Made by a program: the position numbers and the translations under genes. Shown here one piece after another: positions 1-7,093 of a stretch of DNA of 11,268 nt (positions are counted from its first letter, which is position 1; every line of letters begins with the position of its first letter). Source of the stretch: Paraglomus occultum (Eukaryota; Glomeromycota; Glomeromycetes; Paraglomerales; Paraglomeraceae); contig CAJVPJ010001230.1 in the NCBI GenBank assembly GCA_910592205.1, forward strand, positions 1 to 11,268, read 5' to 3'. The notes below the pieces were generated by a model that saw only the letters and a list, made by a program, of their open reading frames with translations, was not told where the DNA came from and searched no databases.

Positions 1-870
1 AATTTGTTGGGCATACTTCAGAATCGGTGTTGAGAAAGCAATGGCAACAATATCTGAGGTATTTTTTTCCATAATAATTTACAATTTTGGCTTTGGTACA
101 CGTTTTAGAAGATAGATTGCTGATTTTACTGGATCATTGTCGAATTTATATATAGGCTGACTGAGTGCTTGAACTCCAACAATAGTAAATTCGTTGCGGT
201 GTAATATCTGATAAGTCAAATTTTTTGGTAAGATATTTTCGCAGGTTGTAATGGTTCTAAATGTATATTTTTGCCGTATCTCCATGCTAGACGTTTTCAG
301 GAATGCTATGTGAGTTTTCTGGATGTTTATGCAAATAATTATGTGTTAACATAATGCATGCATAACCGTTTAGCAGGTCTATGCGCATTTGTAATTGGCC
401 TTCACATTTAAAGCGCATAATTCGTTTTCGATTGGACTGTTTATAGTCCGCTAGACATTCACTCTGCGAGCAAAGATAATAAACCGTAGACATTTTGTTT
501 CTTTTTTTTGTGGATTTATTTTTTTTCCAAATACTTAAAATAAATATAATATTAACATTTTATTGACGGAAATATATAAATTGCATTCGCCTACTAATAC
601 TTACTTCCATTTATAACCATCTTCTCTTTCAACATCAATTTGAAATTTTGTAGCGATGTCTTTTAGATTTAAGAATTTCGAGCTTTATTTGACATGAAAT
701 TTCAATACGTTCGTTATCGACAATTATATCATCGTCAAAGCATTCAAATTGAACTTTGTAAAAATTGAGGAAATTCTGCCTCTGTTAAAGTTATAAGATA
801 TTCCTCATTAATCTTGCACCGTTTGTGAGTGTTGGATTTATTGTCTCTCGGTTGGATTATTTAGAGTGTC
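1..870 (-). pseudogene. Degenerate MULE-transposase-domain gene, 5' part, runs off left edge
   Basis: Reading leftward, segments from at least four frames join into one protein. The first (about 870-750) contains INEEYLITLTEAEFPQFL; the second has FECFDDDIIVDNERIEIS; the third ends EREDGYKW at a splice donor. After the intron the frame gives YYLCSQ, then FKCEGQ and LTHNYLH, a C-x21-C-x20-H-x3-H pattern like the zinc-binding N-terminal domain of MULE/FAR1-type proteins. Next come ITPQRIYYCWSSSTQSAY and FDNDPVKSAIYLL, then EKNTSDIVAIAFSTPIL, which resembles the entry to a MULE transposase core. Damage seen: frameshifts near 735-760 and 665-700; TAG at 287-289 and at 257-259; a frameshift at the TATATATA run 147-154; TAA at 79-81. 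The catalytic core would lie beyond base 1. The family call is from memory of fungal MULE proteins, not a search. It is almost certainly non-functional; the ATG at 895 is only a possible start. Confidence 0.62.
534..604 (-). other. 71-bp GT-AG intron in the decayed MULE-type gene
   Basis: On the minus strand the donor is GTAAGT (complement of 599-604) and the acceptor is TTTTAAG ending at 534. Removing the 71 bases joins ...DGYKW through a split Asn codon to IWKKNKSTKKRNKM and then YYLCSQ with no stop. Without removal the frame stops at once. The length is typical of early-diverging fungi. An intact intron in a broken gene means the locus came from genomic DNA and is not a processed copy. Confidence 0.6.
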
Positions 871-930
871 TGAGGACAGAGTTTTTGACAACCATCGTTT
901 AACGTAGACAATAATTTTCAAAAGTGTAGC

Positions 931-936
931 CACGTG
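931..936. promoter_or_regulatory. CACGTG E-box upstream of the MULE-type pseudogene
   Basis: A perfect CACGTG palindrome lies about 60 bases upstream of the earliest readable part of the minus-strand pseudogene. Read on the minus strand it is TCACGTGG, the same 8 bases found 75 bp upstream of the kinase ATG at the other end of the window. Sites of this kind are bound by fungal bHLH factors of the Cbf1 type. Function here is inferred only from position. Confidence 0.25.
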
Positions 937-1434
937 AAATTAATCACATGGAAAGATTGTCCGTATTTCGCTTCCAAAAATAGTAGCGAAAAATCGGCGA
1001 TTCCGCAAGGCAATTTCTGGAAATGATCTACGGATGTCGTGTCGCTGTGTGAGTTACTCCATATGCAGAATATGCTTACGACCATAAGTGTCGGGAAAAG
1101 TGTCGGAATTATTGACTATTATCATTTTGAATTGTTAATATCTTGTGCCATTGTTGAATTTTTCGTGAGGGCGATTTTCGTAACACACTACACAATTATA
1201 TTGTAACCGCTGCTGCTAAATTTAACATGTTAAGTAAATAAACTTGTTTTTTACATTTTGTCTTAATCGGTATTTACAAAATGTTGCGATACGTTTTGTG
1301 ATGGTTGCAATAATATCATTGTAAACAGAAAATATGTTAAGAGCAATCTCAACTCCTAAAAGCAGCAATAATTGTCCATCAAGTAAATTTGGTATGAACA
1401 GCGAGAATTAAACTTATTAGGCTCAGAACAAATA

Positions 1435-1442
1435 TGACGTCA
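1435..1442. promoter_or_regulatory. CRE-like TGACGTCA palindrome
   Basis: This is a perfect 8-base cAMP-response-element palindrome, the known binding site of CREB/ATF-type bZIP factors. An identical copy is at 6429-6436. Neither is near a convincing start codon, so function is uncertain and chance occurrence is possible. Confidence 0.2.
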
Positions 1443-2637
1443 CAAATGCTTTTCGAACAAACTGTGAATTCTTACATGTCGTTAATATGCCAATGAAAAA
1501 TGCTGTATATTTGTGTATATAAAGACAACACAAAAACTTACCCCGTATCGTATATTGATTGTATGTATCTCCACAATCAGACTATTTCTCAAAATAAAAT
1601 ATTTGTGCACAGGCCAACTACATTGTTACATAGTTTATAAAAGTCTCACGAAATCAATAATGTGTCACAAATGTAAAAAAATCACTCCTAATTATTACGT
1701 AGTACAGAAATTTCTAGTACAAAAGAAGAGTGAACATTATGTCCTGGATAATCTGCAATTTAACTAACCGATAGGCAACAAAGAAAAAGAAAAAGTAAGA
1801 ATCAATGTAATAGTTATTATTAAAGAGTTTGGTCGGTAAGTCGCTCATGTCGTGCGATTGGCTTACTCCAAATAATGCTTTTCTTTCGATTAGACATAAA
1901 TCTTAATAGCTCTCGTCATAGGACGATTTCTCTTATGTTATTTGCATGACAGGAAAATGCTATTTCGATTGTATGCCAATGACGGATAAAGTAAACTAAT
2001 CTTTTGAAATAATGCTCATATCAACGCAATTGGTGGGGCAAGTCAATTTCAAAACATTTTTGACGCGAGGAGACTTTGATGTATTGTTTCCTTTTTCAAA
2101 TGATTAATAATACGTTCGGTAATCACATGAAATGCTGTAAATCAATCAATATTTTGTGCTTTAACGTATGTAAACCATAATTCTGATGTAAGGCTATAAT
2201 GTTGTCATACCATAAACGGCAAAATATTAATAGTAGCGATAAATAAAAGTCCCAATTAGATCTCTGATCCTATAAATGGTAGGGTTACACCATTCTTAAT
2301 AAAGGTTTTAACGCAAGCACATAACAATGCGCACACACCTCGAACACATATCGTTTGAGCGTAAGAATGTCTTCAATGACATTAGCATAATATTTACAAT
2401 TAGATCTCTGAATAGAACTGGACTAGTTTGAGTATTGGCATTGAAAAATCTTTTTACCCGAATGACATTGCTAAAGACAAGGTAAACCTTATTATACAAA
2501 ATAATACGTCACTTTTCATAAACTCATTAACTGTTCGAGCCTAAGATAGTTGTGTTTGTTTAAAAAACCAATTACACGTAATGCTGAACGAAGGATCGAC
2601 TTTTTTTAGCATGCCCCACATCTATCTCTTGCTCGTG

Positions 2638-2642
2638 ATTGG
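2638..2642 (-). promoter_or_regulatory. Reverse CCAAT box upstream of secreted-protein gene
   Basis: ATTGG, within GATTGGCTG, is a CCAAT box in reverse orientation about 260 bases upstream of the TATA box of the secreted-protein gene. CCAAT boxes bind the HAP/NF-Y complex in fungi. A similar GATTGGC occurs upstream of the kinase gene (10982-10988). The assignment is positional only. Confidence 0.25.
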
Positions 2643-2896
2643 CTGATGTATTGCATTTCGCTTGGCAGTTTCTTTTTATCGTTAGGTCGTTTCGTGTAAC
2701 TTCCCCACGGCTGTCAGTTAATTATAATTTCCCAGATATAAATAACAATTGCTTTTAAATGACGCAGTATAACCCTTTATTTGTCAAAATATCTGCGGCC
2801 GTATTGTGACGATGGTTTAAAGTACCTCTATCGATTATCGCTGATCTGCGGGTGAGAAAAATTTATTTTGAAAAACACGTCTAAATTTTAATCGAA

Positions 2897-2904
2897 TATA
2901 AAAG
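2897..2904 (+). promoter_or_regulatory. TATA box (TATAAAAG) of secreted-protein gene
   Basis: TATAAAAG lies 61 bases upstream of the ATG at 2965. This spacing would put transcription start at about 2925-2935 and leave a short leader of about 30-40 bases. The match to the TATA consensus is strong, and the gene downstream is convincing. Confidence 0.65.
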
Positions 2905-2964
2905 AAGGCCCTTCTTGTCGCTACCAACAACGAGTCTACATTTTCTTACATTGACCAAGAAAAA

Positions 2965-3577
2965 ATGAAAATCCAATTTACTGCCATCTTTGCTGCCATA
3001 TTTCTGGCCTTGACTAGCTACACTGAAGCAACCGGTGGATACGAAACCACTTCCAGCTCCACTACTTCTTGCAGCACCACTTCCACCTACTCCAGCTACA
3101 CTCCCCCCAGCTACACTCCCCCCATCTACACTCCCCCCATCTACACTCTCCCCATCTACACTCCCAGCTGCACTTCCACCTGCACTTCCACCTGCACTCC
3201 CAGTTGCACTCTCAGCTGCGCTCAATCCCAAACCGGCGTTACTCCTGTACCAGGAGGAGACTGCACAGTTTGTAAGTGTATACAGACAAAACAAATATTC
3301 ATGTTGATTCGATATAAAATGTTCATGTTAATTGATATTGCTGCTCTCTTTAGATCTTCGAGGAAAGTTTACACACCAAACTGGTAATGGAGTAAGCTCT
3401 GGCTGTTTCGGACTCGATGAAACTGACCCTATTCAGTATATCACCGTTGGACCAGCCGTGACTAGCTGGACTCTCTTCTCTGACTATAATTGTAAAGGGA
3501 ACCCACTTGCTTATTCTGGTGCATCTCTACCAAATAACGCCGTATCAGCCAGATCGATCCAACTAAATTGTCGTTGA
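2965..3577 (+). CDS. Small secreted protein: Tyr/Pro and Cys/Thr repeats plus crystallin-like C-terminus
   Basis: Two exons (2965-3271 and 3354-3577) encode 176 residues. The ATG has A at -3, lies 61 bp below a TATA box and starts an obvious signal peptide: Lys2, a hydrophobic core to about residue 17, likely cleavage after TEA (residue 22). Residues 23-44 are Ser/Thr-rich, so O-glycosylation is likely. Residues 45-68 are YTPPS/YTPPI-type repeats, and 69-88 are five tetrads (CTST, CTST, CTPS, CTLS, CAQS). Exon 2 encodes a globular domain with Cys120, Cys149 and Cys175. Its segment F144-x6-G151...S170, with NN and a following SIQL strand, fits the Greek-key signature of beta/gamma-crystallins; this is one motif only and tentative. 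Expected location is extracellular or cell wall. No enzyme motif is present. The role is unknown: cell-wall protein or secreted effector-like protein are both possible. Confidence 0.88.
3097..3228 (+). repeat. In-frame tandem repeat, 15-bp then 12-bp units
   Basis: Bases 3097-3156 hold four 15-bp units encoding YTPPS, YTPPI, YTPPI and YTLPI. A partial unit YTPS (3157-3168) leads into five 12-bp units (3169-3228) encoding CTST, CTST, CTPS, CTLS and CAQS. Unit starts change from TAC-ACT to TGC-ACT, one A-to-G transition that turns Tyr into Cys, and one Pro codon is lost. The two blocks therefore look like one repeat that diverged. The same DNA keeps all six frames fairly open, which explains the overlapping spurious open frames here. 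Confidence 0.85.
3272..3353 (+). other. 82-bp GT-AG intron of secreted-protein gene
   Basis: The donor is GTAAGTGT at 3272 and the acceptor CTCTCTTTAG ends at 3353 after a pyrimidine-rich tract. Splicing joins GTT-T to AT-CTT as Val-Tyr-Leu and keeps the frame through to the TGA at 3575-3577. Unspliced, exon 1 reads on to a less protein-like tail. The intron separates the repeat region from the globular C-terminal domain. Confidence 0.85.
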
Positions 3578-3694
3578 TTCACATTTGTCACTAGCGTGTG
3601 CCAAGTTTTATGATAACTTTTATGGTCAACAGCGCATTATATTTAGTTAGCTATATTGTACGTTCAATGAATAATTAGTTTTTTACTTGTTATT

Positions 3695-3700
3695 AATAAA
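3695..3700 (+). terminator. AATAAA poly(A) signal of secreted-protein gene
   Basis: A canonical AATAAA lies 118 bases after the stop codon, in an AT-rich 3' region and followed by GT-rich bases (GGTGACG). An 8-bp inverted repeat AACATACT/AGTATGTT (3722-3729, 3744-3751) follows, near the expected cleavage zone. Confidence 0.55.
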
Positions 3701-4600
3701 GGTGACGATAATCAAAGTTATAACATACTTAAAGTTAATTAGTAGTATGTTGCCGGAAGGGTCAGCATATAAAATTCGTTTGTTTATTAAACGAGTACCT
3801 TGACTACATCACAGGAAATTGCTTGTAGAGCTGAGCTCAATATCGCATCATTTACTTTGTAGTATGTAACTTGATGTTCTCTGAATATTAACATAAATGT
3901 CAATAACGCCGACAAATTATGATTGTATAAATATTACGTATAAAGACTCAAACAATATAGAATTTACTACTTGTTCGCTGGTTTCAATATATAACAATCT
4001 TATCTTATTCTTATAGATTAAAATTTGTGTAAACATATCCCGGGACACTCTAACTCTTTACAAAACCCATTCTAAAAACATAATATTGAGTGCCTTTCCA
4101 TTCCCAGAACACATCAGGTGATTATATAATAATATTCTTGGATTACATCAGTGTTAGCACGAGTTTATAATCTTTGTATCATCAAATCTGTGAGAAGCTG
4201 TGACTGCGAGTTCGAAGTTTGAGATCCAATCACTCAGGGTACAAACAGCCCGATGTCTATGGTCAATAACGTTGCCCTGTCGAATGAACGATTATCAACA
4301 GCATTCTAGAATTGCAATTGAAATACAATTTTATGAGTAAAGTAAAAATTATATAGCACTTTGATATTTATACGCTTACCAAACAAATATACACACAAAT
4401 TACGCCATGGCAGTGTTCTGTTGTCAACAAAGAAAAACGCCTCATGTTCATGTCAAGTTAAAACAAACTTGGCAGTTTCTGGTCACCGTAAAGCGTTTTG
4501 CTACGTATAAGTTACGTATACTGCTTTTTGATTGAAAGACTGGAATTTAGTGCGTTCTCACCAGTTCGAGCCAATCGAATTTGGGGAAATGACAAATATA
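3701..4600. other. AT-rich spacer with a GC-richer island at 4190-4320
   Basis: Most of this stretch is stop-dense AT-rich DNA. Bases 4190-4320 are less AT-rich and open in several frames on both strands, for example a minus-strand frame with DWISNFELAVTASHRFDD and a plus-strand frame with DPITQGTNSPMSMVNNVAL. None has a start codon or splice sites I can defend, and none matches a family I recognise. It could be a decayed exon of an unknown gene. Confidence 0.35.
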
Positions 4601-4611
4601 TGCAAATTCGG

Positions 4612-4884
4612 CTACATAGCAAATCTGGAGGGCTTGACGATTCGGTACCAGATTTGGTCATAATTTCCTTTTAAAGATAATGGACAATATAAATTTTGTA
4701 TGATTGGCGAATATGATTTGCAGCCATTATCTTTTCGCCGACTATCTAGCCAACGAAAAACTGGTTTCGGTGAGAGTGTTTTAGTAATAGTTTAGTTGTG
4801 ACCAGATGATGCAATGTTGCGTATTTCGCCACAGTTCTTACCTTTATCCCTAATCAGCCTTAGCACGCTCCTGGCGCAGCTCAT
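4612..4884 (-). CDS. Candidate two-exon small gene, 63 codons, unknown function
   Basis: On the minus strand an ATG at 4884 (A at -3) opens a 14-codon exon, MSCARSVLRLIRDK, ending at a GTAAGA donor. An 81-base intron (4841-4761) contains ACTAAAC-type branch-point candidates and ends in CCAG. Exon 2 stays open for 48 further codons to a TAG at 4612-4614, including FRWLDSRRKDNGCKSY and YDQIWYRIVKPSRFAM. The basic, Arg/Ser-rich N-terminus could be a mitochondrial presequence. No family is recognised. Frames of this length arise by chance in such DNA, and a different frame of the same region is also open (ATG at about 4643). It is therefore only a candidate. Confidence 0.2.
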
Positions 4885-5842
4885 TGTCCCAAACAAATAA
4901 CAAACGTCTATGCAAACAAAGAAATTAGTGAAAGAGGAGAGAGTAACGGTAATAAAGTCTTATACTAAATTTGGAACGTAACCCGGTATTTGCAGTTTTA
5001 TTGGCTGGAAAATTGCGAAAAATCTGCTCCGCTTTAAAATGCCCAAATTTGGCTGACACCCATCCCATAATGATTAAGACATTCCAAGTGGGAATGGGCT
5101 GTTGAGAAATTGCGGCATAAATGTTAGTTGATTAAATAATTGCCTACCAAAACGCATTGCTTGCTTGCTTCGCTCAGTCGACAGCCCAGTACAATTGGCT
5201 AGCGAAAACACAATCGATTTAGTCAAAGCAGAACACAACTCGCGTCTAACCGTTGTCCACTCGTATATATCGCTGTTTAAGTAACTCTCGTACAGTTTTT
5301 TTCTTGCTTTCAGTGCATTTATAATATGTTAAAACTTTGATAACTTGTAGGTTGTTTAATGCACTACAATATTGAATCGTACATTTTCAATTTACATTAA
5401 TTGTTTTTACGGTGACATAATCCACATACAATATCATAAATTATACAAATTACAATTTACGTATTTAGGAGGTACAGATTCTCAAAGTCAAATTTCGATT
5501 CGTATTGTGCTAGCGATCAATGCATTATTTCATACAGTTTACTTATCTATTACTGTAGGTCTTACCTTTTATTGGGTAATACGCTTTCTGAAAATTTTTA
5601 TACAGTTTTAATCTTTGTCTTTGTTCTCGTCTTGACGCTTAAGCTTTTTTTTTTTTACTTACATTGTTCTCAAACATAATATTCGTAAGTTATAATTAGA
5701 CAATATTAAAGATATACGCCATATTTACCTTTTCTGCTTTTTAATTTTTCAAAGACTGTTGTTTGTTTTTTTTTATCGTCCAAAAACTATATTGTTAAGT
5801 TTTAATAATTTGTTTAGGTCATTTGTGCCTTCGGCTTATTTG
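4885..5842. other. AT-rich spacer, no gene seen
   Basis: No domain-like reading was found. The longest plus-strand frame (5372-5611) starts at TTG, is rich in Ile/Tyr/Phe, and looks like chance. Minor features are a GCTTGCTTGCTT triplication near 5158, a weak inverted repeat (CCCATCCCA ... TGGGAATGGG, about 5060-5100) and several long T tracts (about 5645-5660 and 5765-5775). Confidence 0.55.
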
Positions 5843-6025
5843 TCAAGCTTGCAATAAAATTTCACTTCCACGTAGCAAAACAGCGCCTAAAACAACCGAA
5901 TAAACGTCGTAGACAACTCGATCACAAGCTCTGTTACCCGCTATGCAAATACCCGCTTTGTTATTAAGTAAGAAAACTCCAGATACTGTTGATGAATTTT
6001 GATTTAAACGCAATTGATGATACAC
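5843..6025 (-). pseudogene. LAMTOR5-like (Roadblock fold) exon fragment, probably decayed
   Basis: A 60-codon minus-strand open frame without ATG reads HQLRLNQNSSTVSGVFLLNN, then KAGICIAGN, then VVYDVYSVVLGAVLL. Order and spacing resemble the first half of the Roadblock domain of LAMTOR5, a Ragulator subunit that scaffolds Rag GTPases and TORC1 at the vacuole/lysosome: an N-S-x-V-x-GV strand, a short turn, G-[IL]-x-[IL], then about 20 residues on a helix of the S-V-x-x-x-A type. The second half expected of the family (a P-V-[IV] strand, then an acidic turn and a T-V-A-V-like end) is not found downstream. A TAA lies just upstream, with no acceptor between it and the frame. The DNA is less AT-rich than its surroundings. 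This is most likely a relic or isolated exon; the assignment is from remembered family pattern only. Confidence 0.33.
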
Positions 6026-7090
6026 ATATTATGTAAAAGCTTTATAGTGAAAATGAGAAAGCACTTTTTTTTATTACAGAATCACGAAGTTGGGTGATAT
6101 TGATCACAATACGTAAATTGCTTTTGCTTACAGCTCCCCTTTTTCTTATGCTACCCACTAGTCTCTATATAAAACTGCTGGATTGTACTTTATAAAGCAT
6201 AGAAATAATAAAGTGTTAATTTGCTAAAAATAAATAATTAAGTCTGCATTACGACACAGCATAATCTATGTCGTTAATTTTTGCCTTGCAAAAAGAATAC
6301 AAATCTTATGCTGCCAATAATTTTTACCAGAGGCATTTACTACTGCGCAAAACATGTATTAATATGATATCCTCGCATTCAGATTTGCAACGGTCGAATT
6401 GTAATACAGTTCAATAACTCGTATTTATTGACGTCAGGCATCTCACTTGATAAAAAATTGCGCTTTTGTCACGAAGCATATACACAATCTATATTGCTCT
6501 TGCGATCAATTACTTTACCACTTAAAGCTATCATGGACTTGCAGAAATTCGATTACCTTTCCACTTAAATGGCTATATACTTCTAATTGCGTTTCAGAAT
6601 AATTTACCGTACGTATACTTACGTCTTTTAATTAAACTAGTTTATCATAATATTATTATGCCGATAAAATTTGCCTTTATATTTCTGAGGTATTTTTTAT
6701 TCACAGATAGCACAGTCATTTTCACATAAATTAATGCATTGGCTGTCAGTTTAATCTCCTGTAACCCAAACAAATAGAGTTTATGAAATTAGTATTTTGA
6801 CAATTCGTACCTGCGCTGACTTTCCGTGGGGTTTACCTTTTGACATTCATTGTTCGTAAGCATAGAACAGTGTTAATGAGCTTATCAGATTAGAAGCAAA
6901 AATACAAGTTATATAAACTCACCGACTAAAATTTATGGTAGTCTTCTGCTCTTTGATATTTATAAGCCTGAGCGTGTTGTCTTATCCTTGTCCGAAAGTT
7001 AAAAATAAAAACAAACATTAATATTAAAGCATACAAATTATAGTAACTGATCTGTTCAACAATTGGCAGTACTGCAAACTACCAATTTTT
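6026..7090. other. AT-rich spacer with isolated promoter-like motifs
   Basis: No supportable coding sequence. It contains a strong TATA-like run TATATAAAA (6166-6174, plus) with no convincing ORF behind it, a CRE-like TGACGTCA (6429-6436), and several very short ATG frames (fewer than 20 codons). Confidence 0.5.
6429..6436. promoter_or_regulatory. CRE-like TGACGTCA palindrome (second copy)
   Basis: Identical to the site at 1435-1442 and a consensus bZIP (CREB/ATF) target. No start codon of a convincing gene lies nearby, so it may be fortuitous. Confidence 0.2.
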
Positions 7091-7093
7091 GCT

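Larger units (their letters stand above)
937..2880. other. AT-rich spacer, no supportable gene
   Basis: No frame shows a recognisable domain. The longest open frame (1513-1767, plus) codes for an unremarkable Lys/Tyr/Ile-rich sequence of the size expected by chance in AT-rich DNA. A 25-codon ATG frame (1334-1411) has no support. Small structures seen: a 7-bp inverted repeat TTTCGCT/AGCGAAA (966-972, 985-991), a CRE-like TGACGTCA at 1435-1442, and a 15-base direct repeat (2253-2267 and 2397-2411). The right third is the upstream region of the secreted-protein gene. Confidence 0.6.

Noticed and set aside
1513-1767. 84-codon plus-strand ORF
   Set aside because: It has no domain, signal peptide or conserved motif; its AT-driven composition (Ile, Lys, Tyr) and length are those expected by chance.
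2308-2499. 63-codon minus-strand ORF
   Set aside because: No recognisable motif; chance length for this composition.
2881-3307. Three further long open frames over the secreted-protein repeat (137 codons on minus, 90 and 68 codons on plus)
   Set aside because: They are shadows of the 15/12-bp repeat, which lacks stops in all frames. They have Gly/Ser, Leu/Pro or His/Leu monotony, no signal peptide, and end where the repeat ends. Only the main frame continues across the intron.
5372-5611. 79-codon hydrophobic plus-strand ORF that might be a membrane protein
   Set aside because: It begins at TTG with no ATG in frame. The hydrophobicity follows from AT-rich codons, and there is no conserved motif.
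6496-6510. Possible tenth hairpin module (TTGCGATCA near 6500)
   Set aside because: It matches 8 of 10 motif bases in opposite orientation, but the bases around the would-be loop are not complementary.
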